From positions 106,411 through 170,410 of the IMG/VR virus record IMGVR_UViG_3300028840_004184: a stretch of 64,000 nucleotides of DNA; one strand, 5' to 3'. Of the stretch, positions 21,172 to 28,522 are shown piece after piece (the first letter of the stretch is position 1; each line of letters opens with the position of its first letter). Below the pieces are notes generated by a model. It did no database searches. It was not told the DNA's origin and was given only the letters and a program-made list of their open reading frames with translations. Source of the stretch: a virus. Position numbers and translations under genes: made by a program.

Positions 21172-21600
21172 TTATGAAGTAGTTACTGGTATAATACCTC
21201 CGACCATCATTTGAGCCTTACAGGTAGTACACTTAACTTTACATGTGAATTTAAGACCTTTGGTTACATCATAGTCGCTTGGGTTTACTTTGTCATTCCA
21301 CCATCCAGCAGCTTCTTCATCAGGCAGAGTTTGGCTACCGCCGTGATTACCTAGTTCTCCATCAGCGGTTCGATCATCATTGAAAATACATGTCCAGTCG
21401 CCTTCACCGTCTTTGGCGTCAGGGTCCCATGCGAAAATTTTCCAGTAATATATCCATTTTGGATTGTCACATAGTTGGACGCAATTAAAGCTGGCCGTCC
21501 ATACAAAACCCTCTCCGTATACCAGAGGATTAGGATCTAGTATCATCTCTTTTCTATTCCACGCACACATTTTAACTTGTGGGTTCGGATTATAGTCCAT
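21172..21600 (-). CDS. hypothetical protein, Trp/Cys-rich (142 aa)
   Basis: Start at 21600 chosen for AAAGGAAAC upstream. The protein is rich in Trp, Asp and Asn with a beta look (FVWTASFNCVQLCDNPKWIYYW) and ends with a CKVKCTTC cluster. It resembles small secreted-type or carbohydrate-binding beta domains in composition, but has no signal peptide. No family recognised. Confidence 0.6.
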   Translation of the reverse strand: MDYNPNPQVKMCAWNRKEMILDPNPLVYGEGFVWTASFNCVQLCDNPKWIYYWKIFAWDPDAKDGEGDWTCIFNDDRTADGELGNHGGSQTLPDEEAAGWWNDKVNPSDYDVTKGLKFTCKVKCTTCKAQMMVGGIIPVTTS

Positions 21601-21647
21601 AATCGTTGTTTCCTTTCTATCGACAGGATAGTTGTGCAAACAAAGTA

Positions 21648-21899
21648 TTATGTGTTCTCTTTGCACATCTTGCCTGATTCGATCATTTTGAATATCTCAC
21701 ACGCCATATCTTCGGCGTCACCGATGGTAACATGGCTTGGTAAATAGGTCCATAGCAACTCATTAATGGTTTTTTTCAGTTCTGTGGTATCTGGTTTATC
21801 GAGTGCTCTTTTAACAACGCTTCTATGTATTTTGGGACATTTACATGGTTTTGTACCACATACACAACAAGAGTGATCTCCGTCGAATCGTTTATCCAT
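21648..21899 (-). CDS. small zinc-type protein (83 aa)
   Basis: Start at 21899 (AGAGGGG upstream) overlaps the stop of the CCA-adding enzyme gene by 8 bp. SCCVCGTKPCKC near residue 11 gives four or five Cys for a zinc site; the C-terminal half is helical. Target unknown. Confidence 0.55.
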   Translation of the reverse strand: MDKRFDGDHSCCVCGTKPCKCPKIHRSVVKRALDKPDTTELKKTINELLWTYLPSHVTIGDAEDMACEIFKMIESGKMCKENT

Positions 21900-23178
21900 A
21901 TGTACGCCCCTCTCTATATATTTTGAATGCATCAACTCTTCTCTGGAAGAGGGCACCGCCGAGATTAGGTCCTTCTTCGTACCCCTCTTCAATAAGTTGT
22001 TTGCCCGTAATGGTAGCCTCTATTTCAAAAGCTTTGTCGATGATATCTTCTGCATAATCTAGCCATATCAAAATATCTAAATACTGTGCTCCTTCGCGAT
22101 ATATAGAGTCCAAGGAGGATAGATGCATCAGGCTTTTTATGAATTTTTTATTATTCAAAATCCACCTGAGTAACTTCCCTGGACGCATTTCCTGGATGGT
22201 TTTGATACGCATATGATGTTTTGCACAGAAAACACCGAAGTTCCTAAATTCGTTAGGTATTTTGAGCCTATCACAAAAATCATTAACGGGCTTTTCGCCC
22301 ATTTTGCCATGACCATGGTGAGCGGGATGTATTTCTTTGGGAGTACATCCTTTTCCAAAGTCATGCACCAAGGCTCCAAATCTCATCAAAGGTGTATCAC
22401 TAAAAGTTAAAATATTCATAGTATGGTTAAATGCCGTACCATCATGTTTATCGAAAACATTTAGGGCAGCTACTTCTTTAAAGTGAACATCTAGAACATC
22501 GATACTCTTAAGTACTTCGAAAAAACGCCTTGGGTTAGGTGTCTTCAATACCTTTTCAAATTCAATCCAAACCCGTTCCGGAGTTAAGGTCTCAAGCTGT
22601 TTCTTCATATTATGCATTAATACAAGAGTATGCATATCAATGTCAAATCCAAGCTGAGCCGCAAATCTGGCGGTTCTGTAAACACGGAGCGGATCTTCCT
22701 CGAAAGCTTCCGTGGTATGTCTCAAAATTCTGGACTCAATGTCCTTTTCACCACCAAAAGGGTCAACTACGGCAGACACATCATCCGGGATACAACATTT
22801 TTGCATATGAATCGCTATGGCGTTCATGGTCAGATCTCGTCTGGCTAAATCATCATGAATAGTGACATCTTTGCCTGTAAAAAATGTAAATCCTTTGTAG
22901 CCTACACCGTCTTTTTTCTCCTTACGAGCCATGGCTACTTCACATTTTTTGCCACCAATTTCTACAAGAAATACAGGAAAGTCATCACCGACTACCTTTT
23001 CAAAGGGCATGTCTGTAATATCAATACCCGTAACAACATAGTCCTCATCATTAGAGTTTATACCTAAAAAAGAGTCGCGTACCGCTCCTCCAACCAACCA
23101 AAGATGACCACCTAGCGAATCTATGAAGTTGGCGAATTCTGTTGTGTGTTCAAAGGTTTTTGTTTTCTTTTTTTTCAT
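21892..23178 (-). CDS. cca: CCA-adding tRNA nucleotidyltransferase with HD domain
   Basis: The N-terminus has LVGGAVRD (28-35) followed by DED (44-46), the class II nucleotidyltransferase head with its metal-binding carboxylates. RRDLTMNAIA and EDPLRVYRTARFAAQLG are the standard tRNA NTase/poly(A) polymerase motifs. An HD-type motif (HDFGKG, about residue 270) makes it the longer bacterial type with a phosphohydrolase domain. It would add or restore CCA at tRNA 3' ends. All five tRNA genes of this window already encode CCA, so a repair role is more likely. Start at the ATG at 23178, overlapping the upstream stop. Confidence 0.93.
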   Translation of the reverse strand: MKKKKTKTFEHTTEFANFIDSLGGHLWLVGGAVRDSFLGINSNDEDYVVTGIDITDMPFEKVVGDDFPVFLVEIGGKKCEVAMARKEKKDGVGYKGFTFFTGKDVTIHDDLARRDLTMNAIAIHMQKCCIPDDVSAVVDPFGGEKDIESRILRHTTEAFEEDPLRVYRTARFAAQLGFDIDMHTLVLMHNMKKQLETLTPERVWIEFEKVLKTPNPRRFFEVLKSIDVLDVHFKEVAALNVFDKHDGTAFNHTMNILTFSDTPLMRFGALVHDFGKGCTPKEIHPAHHGHGKMGEKPVNDFCDRLKIPNEFRNFGVFCAKHHMRIKTIQEMRPGKLLRWILNNKKFIKSLMHLSSLDSIYREGAQYLDILIWLDYAEDIIDKAFEIEATITGKQLIEEGYEEGPNLGGALFQRRVDAFKIYREGRTYG

Positions 23179-23387
23179 CAAAGTACCCCATACGAACGGT
23201 ATTTTTTATATTCTCTTCTTGATATTGGTTGCCAGGACAACAGTGTTACTGGTATATCCTTAGTCGGGTCTTCTTCTCTTTTCTCCATGATTCTCTTAAA
23301 GGCCATAAACCAGTCTATTGGATGCTGATTTATGACTTTACAGCTTAATTTAGGGCCACTACGATAACTTATAAAATAGTATTTCAA
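23178..23387 (-). CDS. small hypothetical protein (69 aa)
   Basis: TTG start at 23387 overlapping the upstream TGA, with GAGGAAAA ahead. Contains WFMAFKRIMEKREEDP and ends in a basic YKKYRSYG. Couples the upstream gene to the CCA-adding enzyme. No family recognised. Confidence 0.55.
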   Translation of the reverse strand: MKYYFISYRSGPKLSCKVINQHPIDWFMAFKRIMEKREEDPTKDIPVTLLSWQPISRREYKKYRSYGVL

Positions 23388-23635
23388 TTTTCCTCAGCCT
23401 CCTTTTCTATAGCGTTTATAATGGCTTGACGAATATCTGTAGTGCCACCAGGTTTACTGGTTTCATGCAATCTCCATCCATGCCCAGTAGACGAACGTCT
23501 ACAAATTATTTTACCGGTATATTCTCTCATTTTACTTTGCAGCCAGTCTAGTAGCTCTGTGTCCGAATATTGAGATAGAGAATTTGTTTCTGGTATAGAT
23601 ATTTTTAAATTTGGTTTTGGAAGCCCATTATTCAT
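23384..23635 (-). CDS. small hypothetical protein (83 aa)
   Basis: ATG at 23635 behind GGAGCACGCC. Acidic N-terminus and a conserved-looking GKIICRRSSTGHGWRLHET segment, then a helix. No family recognised. Confidence 0.6.
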   Translation of the reverse strand: MNNGLPKPNLKISIPETNSLSQYSDTELLDWLQSKMREYTGKIICRRSSTGHGWRLHETSKPGGTTDIRQAIINAIEKEAEEN

Positions 23636-23647
23636 TATGGCGTGCTC

Positions 23648-24253
23648 CTATTCTATTTCTAGTGCCTGTTTTATTGGCCATTTTAGTTGATTAATTCTGG
23701 CTTTAACCTTGTTGTAATCTAGACAAAGACTTTCACACCATTCCTTGAGGCATTTGGTGACATTATCGATAGTAATCATTTTGCTAGTACGCCTATTGCG
23801 TGCTTGTGTTTTACGTGTGGTCCATCGACAGTTTTTCTTGTTATAATTGCCATTATTGTTAATCCTGTCAAGTGTTAGCCCACTTGGACACTCCCCCATG
23901 TCTGACAGAAAATTTTCAAATTTTAACCATGTTTTACAAACCGTGATACCGCGAGAACCATAGTGTTTATAAGCTCTATTATGAGGATTGTTGCAACGCT
24001 GAATCATACTGGCCCACGAGCGATATGTTGTTGTATTTTCATAACCATGTTTTATATTGGGTTTTACTTGTTTATTCCAACATCCGCAGCTTTTAGTATT
24101 ACCACTACGAAGGTTATACCCAAGTACTATTGGTCGATTACCGCATTTGCACCGACACAATCAACGCAACTTACCACGACTACAATTAGTTACACGACCT
24201 AAGACGATCAGATAATGAAACTTTTGTCCGGTTAAGTCAACCAATTTACCCAT
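23648..24253 (-). pseudogene. HNH-like homing-endonuclease-type gene with an in-frame TGA at codon 31
   Basis: From an ATG at 24253, directly after a good promoter (24267-24294), the frame encodes MGKLVDLTGQKF... and is stopped by TGA at 24161-24163. It continues in the same frame to 23648. The intact relative at 32271-32870 has Trp at exactly residue 31 (MWLCRCKCG), so TGG became TGA. Downstream motifs (SCGC, YKHYGSRGI, LTLDRINNNGNY, NCRWTTRK) are all intact. Either a recent nonsense mutation, readthrough, or a re-initiation at TTG 24160. The family resembles phage HNH/DNA-binding mobile genes. Confidence 0.75.
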
Positions 24254-24266
24254 AATTATCTCTTAT

Positions 24267-24294
24267 ATTATGACATATATTCAGAAAATGTCAA
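24267..24294 (-). promoter_or_regulatory. sigma70-like promoter for 23648-24253 and following genes
   Basis: Minus strand: TTGACA (24289-24294), 16-bp spacer, CATAAT (24267-24272). The ATG of the interrupted gene is only 14 bases past the -10 box. Confidence 0.7.
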
Positions 24295-24308
24295 GTAAAT
24301 TTTATTTA

Positions 24309-24614
24309 TTATTCTACGATTTCCTTATCCCCGTTTACCCAACCCTCCTGATAATCAATATCATCAGAATCTCTCACTCGCACAGCCTTGGCCGCAACGT
24401 CTGTCCAATCCATATTGTTTTCTGCCCAATCTTCGATATCACATGAATATTGTTCAAAAAATGGCCATGTATCTTCTTCAAGCGAACGACCTATATCGTT
24501 GTCAAATTCATGCTTGTAGTAATCCGCCCTATGTTTTGCTATTACGGAGACGGGAATATCCCATTTCGATCCGTCAGACATAGTAACTCGTAGCTTAGCT
24601 TTTCTTATGTTCAT
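24309..24614 (-). CDS. hypothetical protein (101 aa)
   Basis: Start at 24614 inside the end of the upstream gene (an alternative ATG lies 15 bases further up). N-terminal KAKLRVTMSDGSKWDIPVSV, then an acidic, Trp-rich helix region. I recall small phage proteins with this TMSDGSKWDVP start; their function is unknown to me. Confidence 0.65.
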   Translation of the reverse strand: MNIRKAKLRVTMSDGSKWDIPVSVIAKHRADYYKHEFDNDIGRSLEEDTWPFFEQYSCDIEDWAENNMDWTDVAAKAVRVRDSDDIDYQEGWVNGDKEIVE

Positions 24615-25506
24615 TTGGATTTGGCTCACAATAAAACATATTTTCGTATTCTTGAAGTATTCGTTGTTCTGTTTGTTCGATTAATTTTTTTATCATATCT
24701 TTGTCTATTATTTTATTATGCTCTAAGCATGTAGTAACCCCTGGTGGTGGCCAGAAGAATTTTTCTTCGGACCAATTAATGGCTTTAAAATCTTCTTTAT
24801 CTATTTTTTCTGATTCTTTTACGGGTGTAAGGAGATCTTTTATCTCTGGTGTTAAAAAGCCTTTGTTGTCAAGTATTTGTTTGCACTCCTCGGCAAAAAT
24901 AACGTGAAGCTGAGATATAAAAGAGTTAATCGATATCATGCCCTTTTGCAAAGCTTCTTTAAGAGACTCTTTTTTTCTTTCATCCCACGTTTTGTGACAT
25001 GGCCACTCATGTGTCTGTTTCCAGTTTCTGCGGTCATGTAGCCGACCCCATTCCGCGATAGCTTCTTTTTCAGTTGGCATAGCTCCTGCATGTATACCAC
25101 AATTATAACACCCTACACGGACTCTGTGTTTTAAATGCATTAAATATACACTGTCTCTGCCACTACACCCCCAACACCGCTTATAGGGTTCAGGAAGTTC
25201 ATATTGATGAATAGATGTTTTTGATCCAACACCCCATTTCCGATCAAGTGTAGCCTCAAGGCTGGGATTTTTTAAATGAGTGTCACCTTTCAATATTGTT
25301 TCTTTAGTTTCAGCATCTACAACTTCAAAAGACCACTTACTTATCGCATCAAAGGTTTCTTTCATTGCTTGTTGATAACCAGGCTCCTCACAAAAACCGG
25401 GGGTTTCCAAGGGGGTGTCCACCTTGTTGCAATTGTTAGGACACACTCCCCCCGAAGTCAAAAGATCAATAAGTTCTGCCCCACATATATCACACTTAGT
25501 ATGCAT
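24595..25506 (-). CDS. zinc-ribbon L-[LI]-T-S family protein with Lar-like ribbon (303 aa)
   Basis: Starts MHTKCDICGAELIDLLTS, the shared zinc module, followed by a linker (DTPLETPGF) encoded by hairpin repeat copy 4. At about residues 112-160 a second ribbon reads CWGCSG...VGCYNCGIHAGAMPTEKEAIAEWGRL, close to the Lar restriction-alleviation pattern (CxxC, CxxCG, then EAIxxWN). The C-terminal 140 residues are helical. The Lar relation suggests interference with host restriction, but this is inference. Confidence 0.65.
   Translation of the reverse strand: MHTKCDICGAELIDLLTSGGVCPNNCNKVDTPLETPGFCEEPGYQQAMKETFDAISKWSFEVVDAETKETILKGDTHLKNPSLEATLDRKWGVGSKTSIHQYELPEPYKRCWGCSGRDSVYLMHLKHRVRVGCYNCGIHAGAMPTEKEAIAEWGRLHDRRNWKQTHEWPCHKTWDERKKESLKEALQKGMISINSFISQLHVIFAEECKQILDNKGFLTPEIKDLLTPVKESEKIDKEDFKAINWSEEKFFWPPPGVTTCLEHNKIIDKDMIKKLIEQTEQRILQEYENMFYCEPNPNEHKKS
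25398..25425 (+). repeat. GC-rich hairpin repeat, copy 4 (inside a gene)
   Basis: CCGGGGGTTTCCAAGGGGG-TGT-CCACCTT, inside the 24595-25506 gene immediately after the zinc-ribbon codons, the same relative place as copy 3. Confidence 0.55.
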
Positions 25507-26224
25507 CTTTATCTCCGAACACGAACTCTATTCTATATTGATCAAAATAGTCACTCTCCTTTTCTCTTTTTCCATAAAGGATCATTTTTTCAAAGCCACT
25601 ATGTTCATCATGTGTAAGCCCCAGCATTATGGCCAAAATATCTGAGTCGGTTATTTTAACATCGCAAGTATCAAATGTACAAGTCACAAGTGTACCATTA
25701 GACATTCTATCACCAACCTCGATGGTTACGTCAAGTCGTTCGTTGGTTTTATGCATTATGGACTCAGCCTCACCTAACATAAATTGTTCCTCAAGATCAT
25801 GTGTGCCATGCATATTGATAGAATCTATCGGACCAAGTTCTTCCCAGCCTTGTTCTTGTTGTAATAATTTATTCCAATGTCGTTTGGCTTTCCTAATACT
25901 AGAAAACCCCTTGGTGGCTAATTTAGTTTTACAATCACATGACACACATGTTATAGTGGAAAATGAATATACTTCCTTGTTGTCGATTTTTGTGACATGT
26001 AAATCCGGAAAAGACCCACATTCACAACGCCATAATCCTATATTCATAACATCTAGTGGGCTGCCATCATTGCGTTCTAGCTCAAAACTTGACTCACACG
26101 AAACATTGTTTTGGTCTTCGTGTACAAAATCAGCACCGCTTTGATCCTGCTGATGACAATCCGCAGGACATACCCATGATGTAATAAGTTGAATCATTTC
26201 TTCACCACACTTGGGGCATTTCAT
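25496..26224 (-). CDS. zinc-ribbon L-[LI]-T-S family protein with second ribbon (242 aa)
   Basis: Starts MKCPKCGEEMIQLITSWVC, then PADC. A second ribbon near residues 65-115 reads CECGSFPDL...ITCVSCDCKT...AKRHWNKL, again Lar-like in order. The C-terminal 120 residues are beta-rich (VTIEVGDRMSNGTLVTCTF). It overlaps the start of the downstream gene by 11 bp and the stop of thyX by 4 bp. Confidence 0.65.
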   Translation of the reverse strand: MKCPKCGEEMIQLITSWVCPADCHQQDQSGADFVHEDQNNVSCESSFELERNDGSPLDVMNIGLWRCECGSFPDLHVTKIDNKEVYSFSTITCVSCDCKTKLATKGFSSIRKAKRHWNKLLQQEQGWEELGPIDSINMHGTHDLEEQFMLGEAESIMHKTNERLDVTIEVGDRMSNGTLVTCTFDTCDVKITDSDILAIMLGLTHDEHSGFEKMILYGKREKESDYFDQYRIEFVFGDKDAY

Positions 26225-27003
26225 TTACTTTGTTCCTTTATTTTATCGGCCAAAAGTTTTATTGTTGGTAAATTATAAAACCCATCATCAAAAGAGCTTA
26301 ATGCTCTTTTTATTTGTTCAATGGTATATTTCTTTTTCTTTGCCTTAGGCGGCTTTCCACCACATTTATATTTCCACGCCACAGTATCAAAAATAGGCGG
26401 ATATAGTATCGCAAATTCCTTAAGTAAAGGCAGCATCAAATTACGGATATCTGGATGGGCACCCTTAGAACACCGAAGATTAAACACATGGTTCCATTCA
26501 CGGAAATTGGCTGACATAACAATTTCTGTTTTAAGATCATTGGGTAGTATACCCCTAGCTTGCTGTGGCGATAAACCTATCAAAACGAGTTGTAAATACC
26601 TTTCTTCATCTTGTTCTATGGCATCCATCCACAGTTTACGACATTCTTCTGAATACTCACTCCATGTACTTGGTCGTACAAATGTTAATTGATTATCAAA
26701 TTTATCATTTGAATAATTACAGTATCTAGTACTTTCTTGGGAATAGGCAGCAATGCGATGCCGAACAAGTTCGTGGGTTACGCCACGGTTAGTGATAAAT
26801 CGGACAGATGCATCCGAGTGCTCTATGACAGATAAATGACCACGGCCCATAATGCGACTCAAAAATTCGTCCGACTGTTCGGGCGAAACGTCCATCATAT
26901 TTTCTGTTTTATAGCATGTCCTGGCCGCTCTTTCGATCCGCTTTAGTGCGATCTCCGGTTCCGGCTTCCATTCCCATCCGTAATATTGCTTTACTATTTT
27001 CAT
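26221..27003 (-). CDS. thyX: flavin-dependent thymidylate synthase ThyX
   Basis: R81-H-R83 followed by IAAYSQESTRY is the ThyX motif (RHRxxSxxxxSxR) that binds dUMP and FAD; GRGHLSVIEH ahead of it is also typical. At 260 residues it is of normal ThyX length. It makes dTMP from dUMP with methylene-tetrahydrofolate, FAD and NADPH, supplying thymidylate for phage DNA synthesis. Overlaps the upstream gene by 4 bp. Confidence 0.95.
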   Translation of the reverse strand: MKIVKQYYGWEWKPEPEIALKRIERAARTCYKTENMMDVSPEQSDEFLSRIMGRGHLSVIEHSDASVRFITNRGVTHELVRHRIAAYSQESTRYCNYSNDKFDNQLTFVRPSTWSEYSEECRKLWMDAIEQDEERYLQLVLIGLSPQQARGILPNDLKTEIVMSANFREWNHVFNLRCSKGAHPDIRNLMLPLLKEFAILYPPIFDTVAWKYKCGGKPPKAKKKKYTIEQIKRALSSFDDGFYNLPTIKLLADKIKEQSK

Positions 27004-27284
27004 TCTGGGTCTTCCTGATCGGAAGGAGGAGGAACACTACCGACTTCCTGAGAAAGATGTACGTGAATAGGATCATCGATACTAATATCTACCTTTTCAT
27101 TGTGACCTAGGTCTCTGTCGGCAGGAGTTTTGAAGAAAATTTGTAGACCAGTAACCCTAGTCTTGCCCGTAATTACTCTTTTAAGACGCAAATATTCTAC
27201 TATATCATTCTCGTCCAGTGTTATAACGTCTTTTTTGATTTGTACATATTCAGTTTTTACTTTAACTTTTTTCTTGTCTGTCAT
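27000..27284 (-). CDS. hypothetical protein (94 aa)
   Basis: Basic N-terminus (MTDKKKVKVKTEYVQIKK) and acidic, proline-rich C-terminus (PPPSDQEDPE). A beta-rich middle. No family recognised. Sits between a zinc-ribbon gene and thyX, overlapping both. Confidence 0.6.
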   Translation of the reverse strand: MTDKKKVKVKTEYVQIKKDVITLDENDIVEYLRLKRVITGKTRVTGLQIFFKTPADRDLGHNEKVDISIDDPIHVHLSQEVGSVPPPSDQEDPE

Positions 27285-27531
27285 TTTCCTTTTCCTTTCC
27301 TAAAAGTTCTGTCGGTATACAAAATGCCTCTATTATTTCTTTTTCTATGCGTGTACGAATATTTATTAAATCGTCCCATTCAGGGACGACAGCAAATTCT
27401 ATAAACTCTATGGATTGAAGATTTTTGAACGTACAAGATATTGAGGAAATCATTTTATCACATTCCTTTGGGCATACCCACGAAGTCAATAATGGAACCA
27501 TTTTAGACCCGCATATCTCACATTTGTTCAT
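27262..27531 (-). CDS. zinc-ribbon L-[LI]-T-S family protein, short form (89 aa)
   Basis: Start at 27531 (ATG) inside the end of the upstream gene, so that the product begins MNKCEICGSKMVPLLTSWVC, then PKEC. Only about 60 further residues follow, making this the smallest member of the family: almost the ribbon alone plus a short helical tail. Confidence 0.65.
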   Translation of the reverse strand: MNKCEICGSKMVPLLTSWVCPKECDKMISSISCTFKNLQSIEFIEFAVVPEWDDLINIRTRIEKEIIEAFCIPTELLGKEKENDRQEKS

Positions 27532-27928
27532 CGTAACTATCATCTCCGACATGTGGTAGGTTACCATAGAACATTTCAGTTATGTTTGCTGCGGTAGCCA
27601 ATATAAAGCGTCTTATTGGTATTAATTCTGGATGAGCAACCAAAAAAGACAATAATTGACCCATTTGTCCTGTGGTTAATTTTAATTCTTGATTATTCTC
27701 AACAATTTTTGGGTCTTTATCCTTACAGTCCTCTGCCCACACATTCATAGCGTTCCATATTAAACTAGCCGCAACATACATGCTTGTTTTCACAGACATT
27801 GCTTCGGCAAAGGCATGTTTTTTAAGATGTTCGTTATATGCCTTTAATTGATTTTTTTCTTTTTCACTTAACGGCTGTAAAAGATATGGAAATTCATTGT
27901 ATACATCAGCGTCATCATTTATTTCCAT
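27518..27928 (-). CDS. hypothetical helical protein (136 aa)
   Basis: Start at 27928 chosen because AAAGGAGAAGG precedes it. The product looks mainly helical (SEKEKNQLKAYNEHLKKHAF, then SMYVAASLIWNAMNVW). No family recognised. Confidence 0.6.
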   Translation of the reverse strand: MEINDDADVYNEFPYLLQPLSEKEKNQLKAYNEHLKKHAFAEAMSVKTSMYVAASLIWNAMNVWAEDCKDKDPKIVENNQELKLTTGQMGQLLSFLVAHPELIPIRRFILATAANITEMFYGNLPHVGDDSYDEQM

Positions 27929-28229
27929 CAGCCTTCTCCTTTGATTCAAAGCCAGTACACTCCTCTAACCATACCGGATCGAAATTCCATGGATGATTAA
28001 ACCACCCTCGTTCAATGCCATGCGGATTACCTTTAACATATATATCTGCGTCGGTGCTATCAGCCTGTATGGGCGATATACGACCGACACCAGCAAATAT
28101 ACCAAGAATTTGACCTAGTGGATCATCCATCGCGGATGCAAAATCCGGATGTTTACAGCATGAATGAGCATTACCAGCCAGCCCACCACGAAATTTACAT
28201 TCGTAGCAATTCGGTTTGTTTTTGTTCAT
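27915..28229 (-). CDS. small Cys-rich protein (104 aa)
   Basis: The N-terminus CYECKFRGGLAGNAHSCCKHP gives four Cys and a His for zinc or an Fe-S site. I recall this CxxCxFRxxLxGxxHxxCxHP pattern in phage and bacterial hypothetical proteins. The remaining part is Pro/Gly/Trp-rich. Function unknown. Confidence 0.65.
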   Translation of the reverse strand: MNKNKPNCYECKFRGGLAGNAHSCCKHPDFASAMDDPLGQILGIFAGVGRISPIQADSTDADIYVKGNPHGIERGWFNHPWNFDPVWLEECTGFESKEKADGNK

Positions 28230-28522
28230 CTTCTTCTTAACCCAAAAATACTATGCTGGGACGACCTCTTGTTTCTTCTGATAGTGATGTTTCTGCGACT
28301 ATGTTTGCCATAACTAGCTCTCGAACGGGTCATCCTATTCATTTTGTACTTTAGAAAATATTCGCTTCTGCATCTTGAGTACCGTTTATGTATTAGGCTA
28401 CGATGCCCCTTACATACTACGACAACACGAACATTTGTCTGTCTGCTGCTACGACTTTGGGCCATTACTGGTACGGCTATTAGTGATAAAAATAAAATTA
28501 CGATAAATACTTTTAGTTTCAT
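28226..28522 (-). CDS. small secreted Arg-rich protein (98 aa)
   Basis: The first 22 residues (MKLKVFIVILFLSLIAVPVMAQ) are a clear Sec signal peptide with a cleavage site after AQ or MA. The mature part is extremely Arg/Ser/His-rich. Its start overlaps the stop of the beta-helix gene (TAATG), so the two are made together. A secreted cationic protein is unusual in a phage; it could coat DNA, polysaccharide or membranes. Function unknown. Confidence 0.65.
   Translation of the reverse strand: MKLKVFIVILFLSLIAVPVMAQSRSSRQTNVRVVVVCKGHRSLIHKRYSRCRSEYFLKYKMNRMTRSRASYGKHSRRNITIRRNKRSSQHSIFGLRRR

Noticed and set aside
23648-24253. Use of TGA as a tryptophan codon throughout
   Set aside because: Only this gene needs it; several genes end properly in TGA (for example at 103, 773, 949 and 42913).
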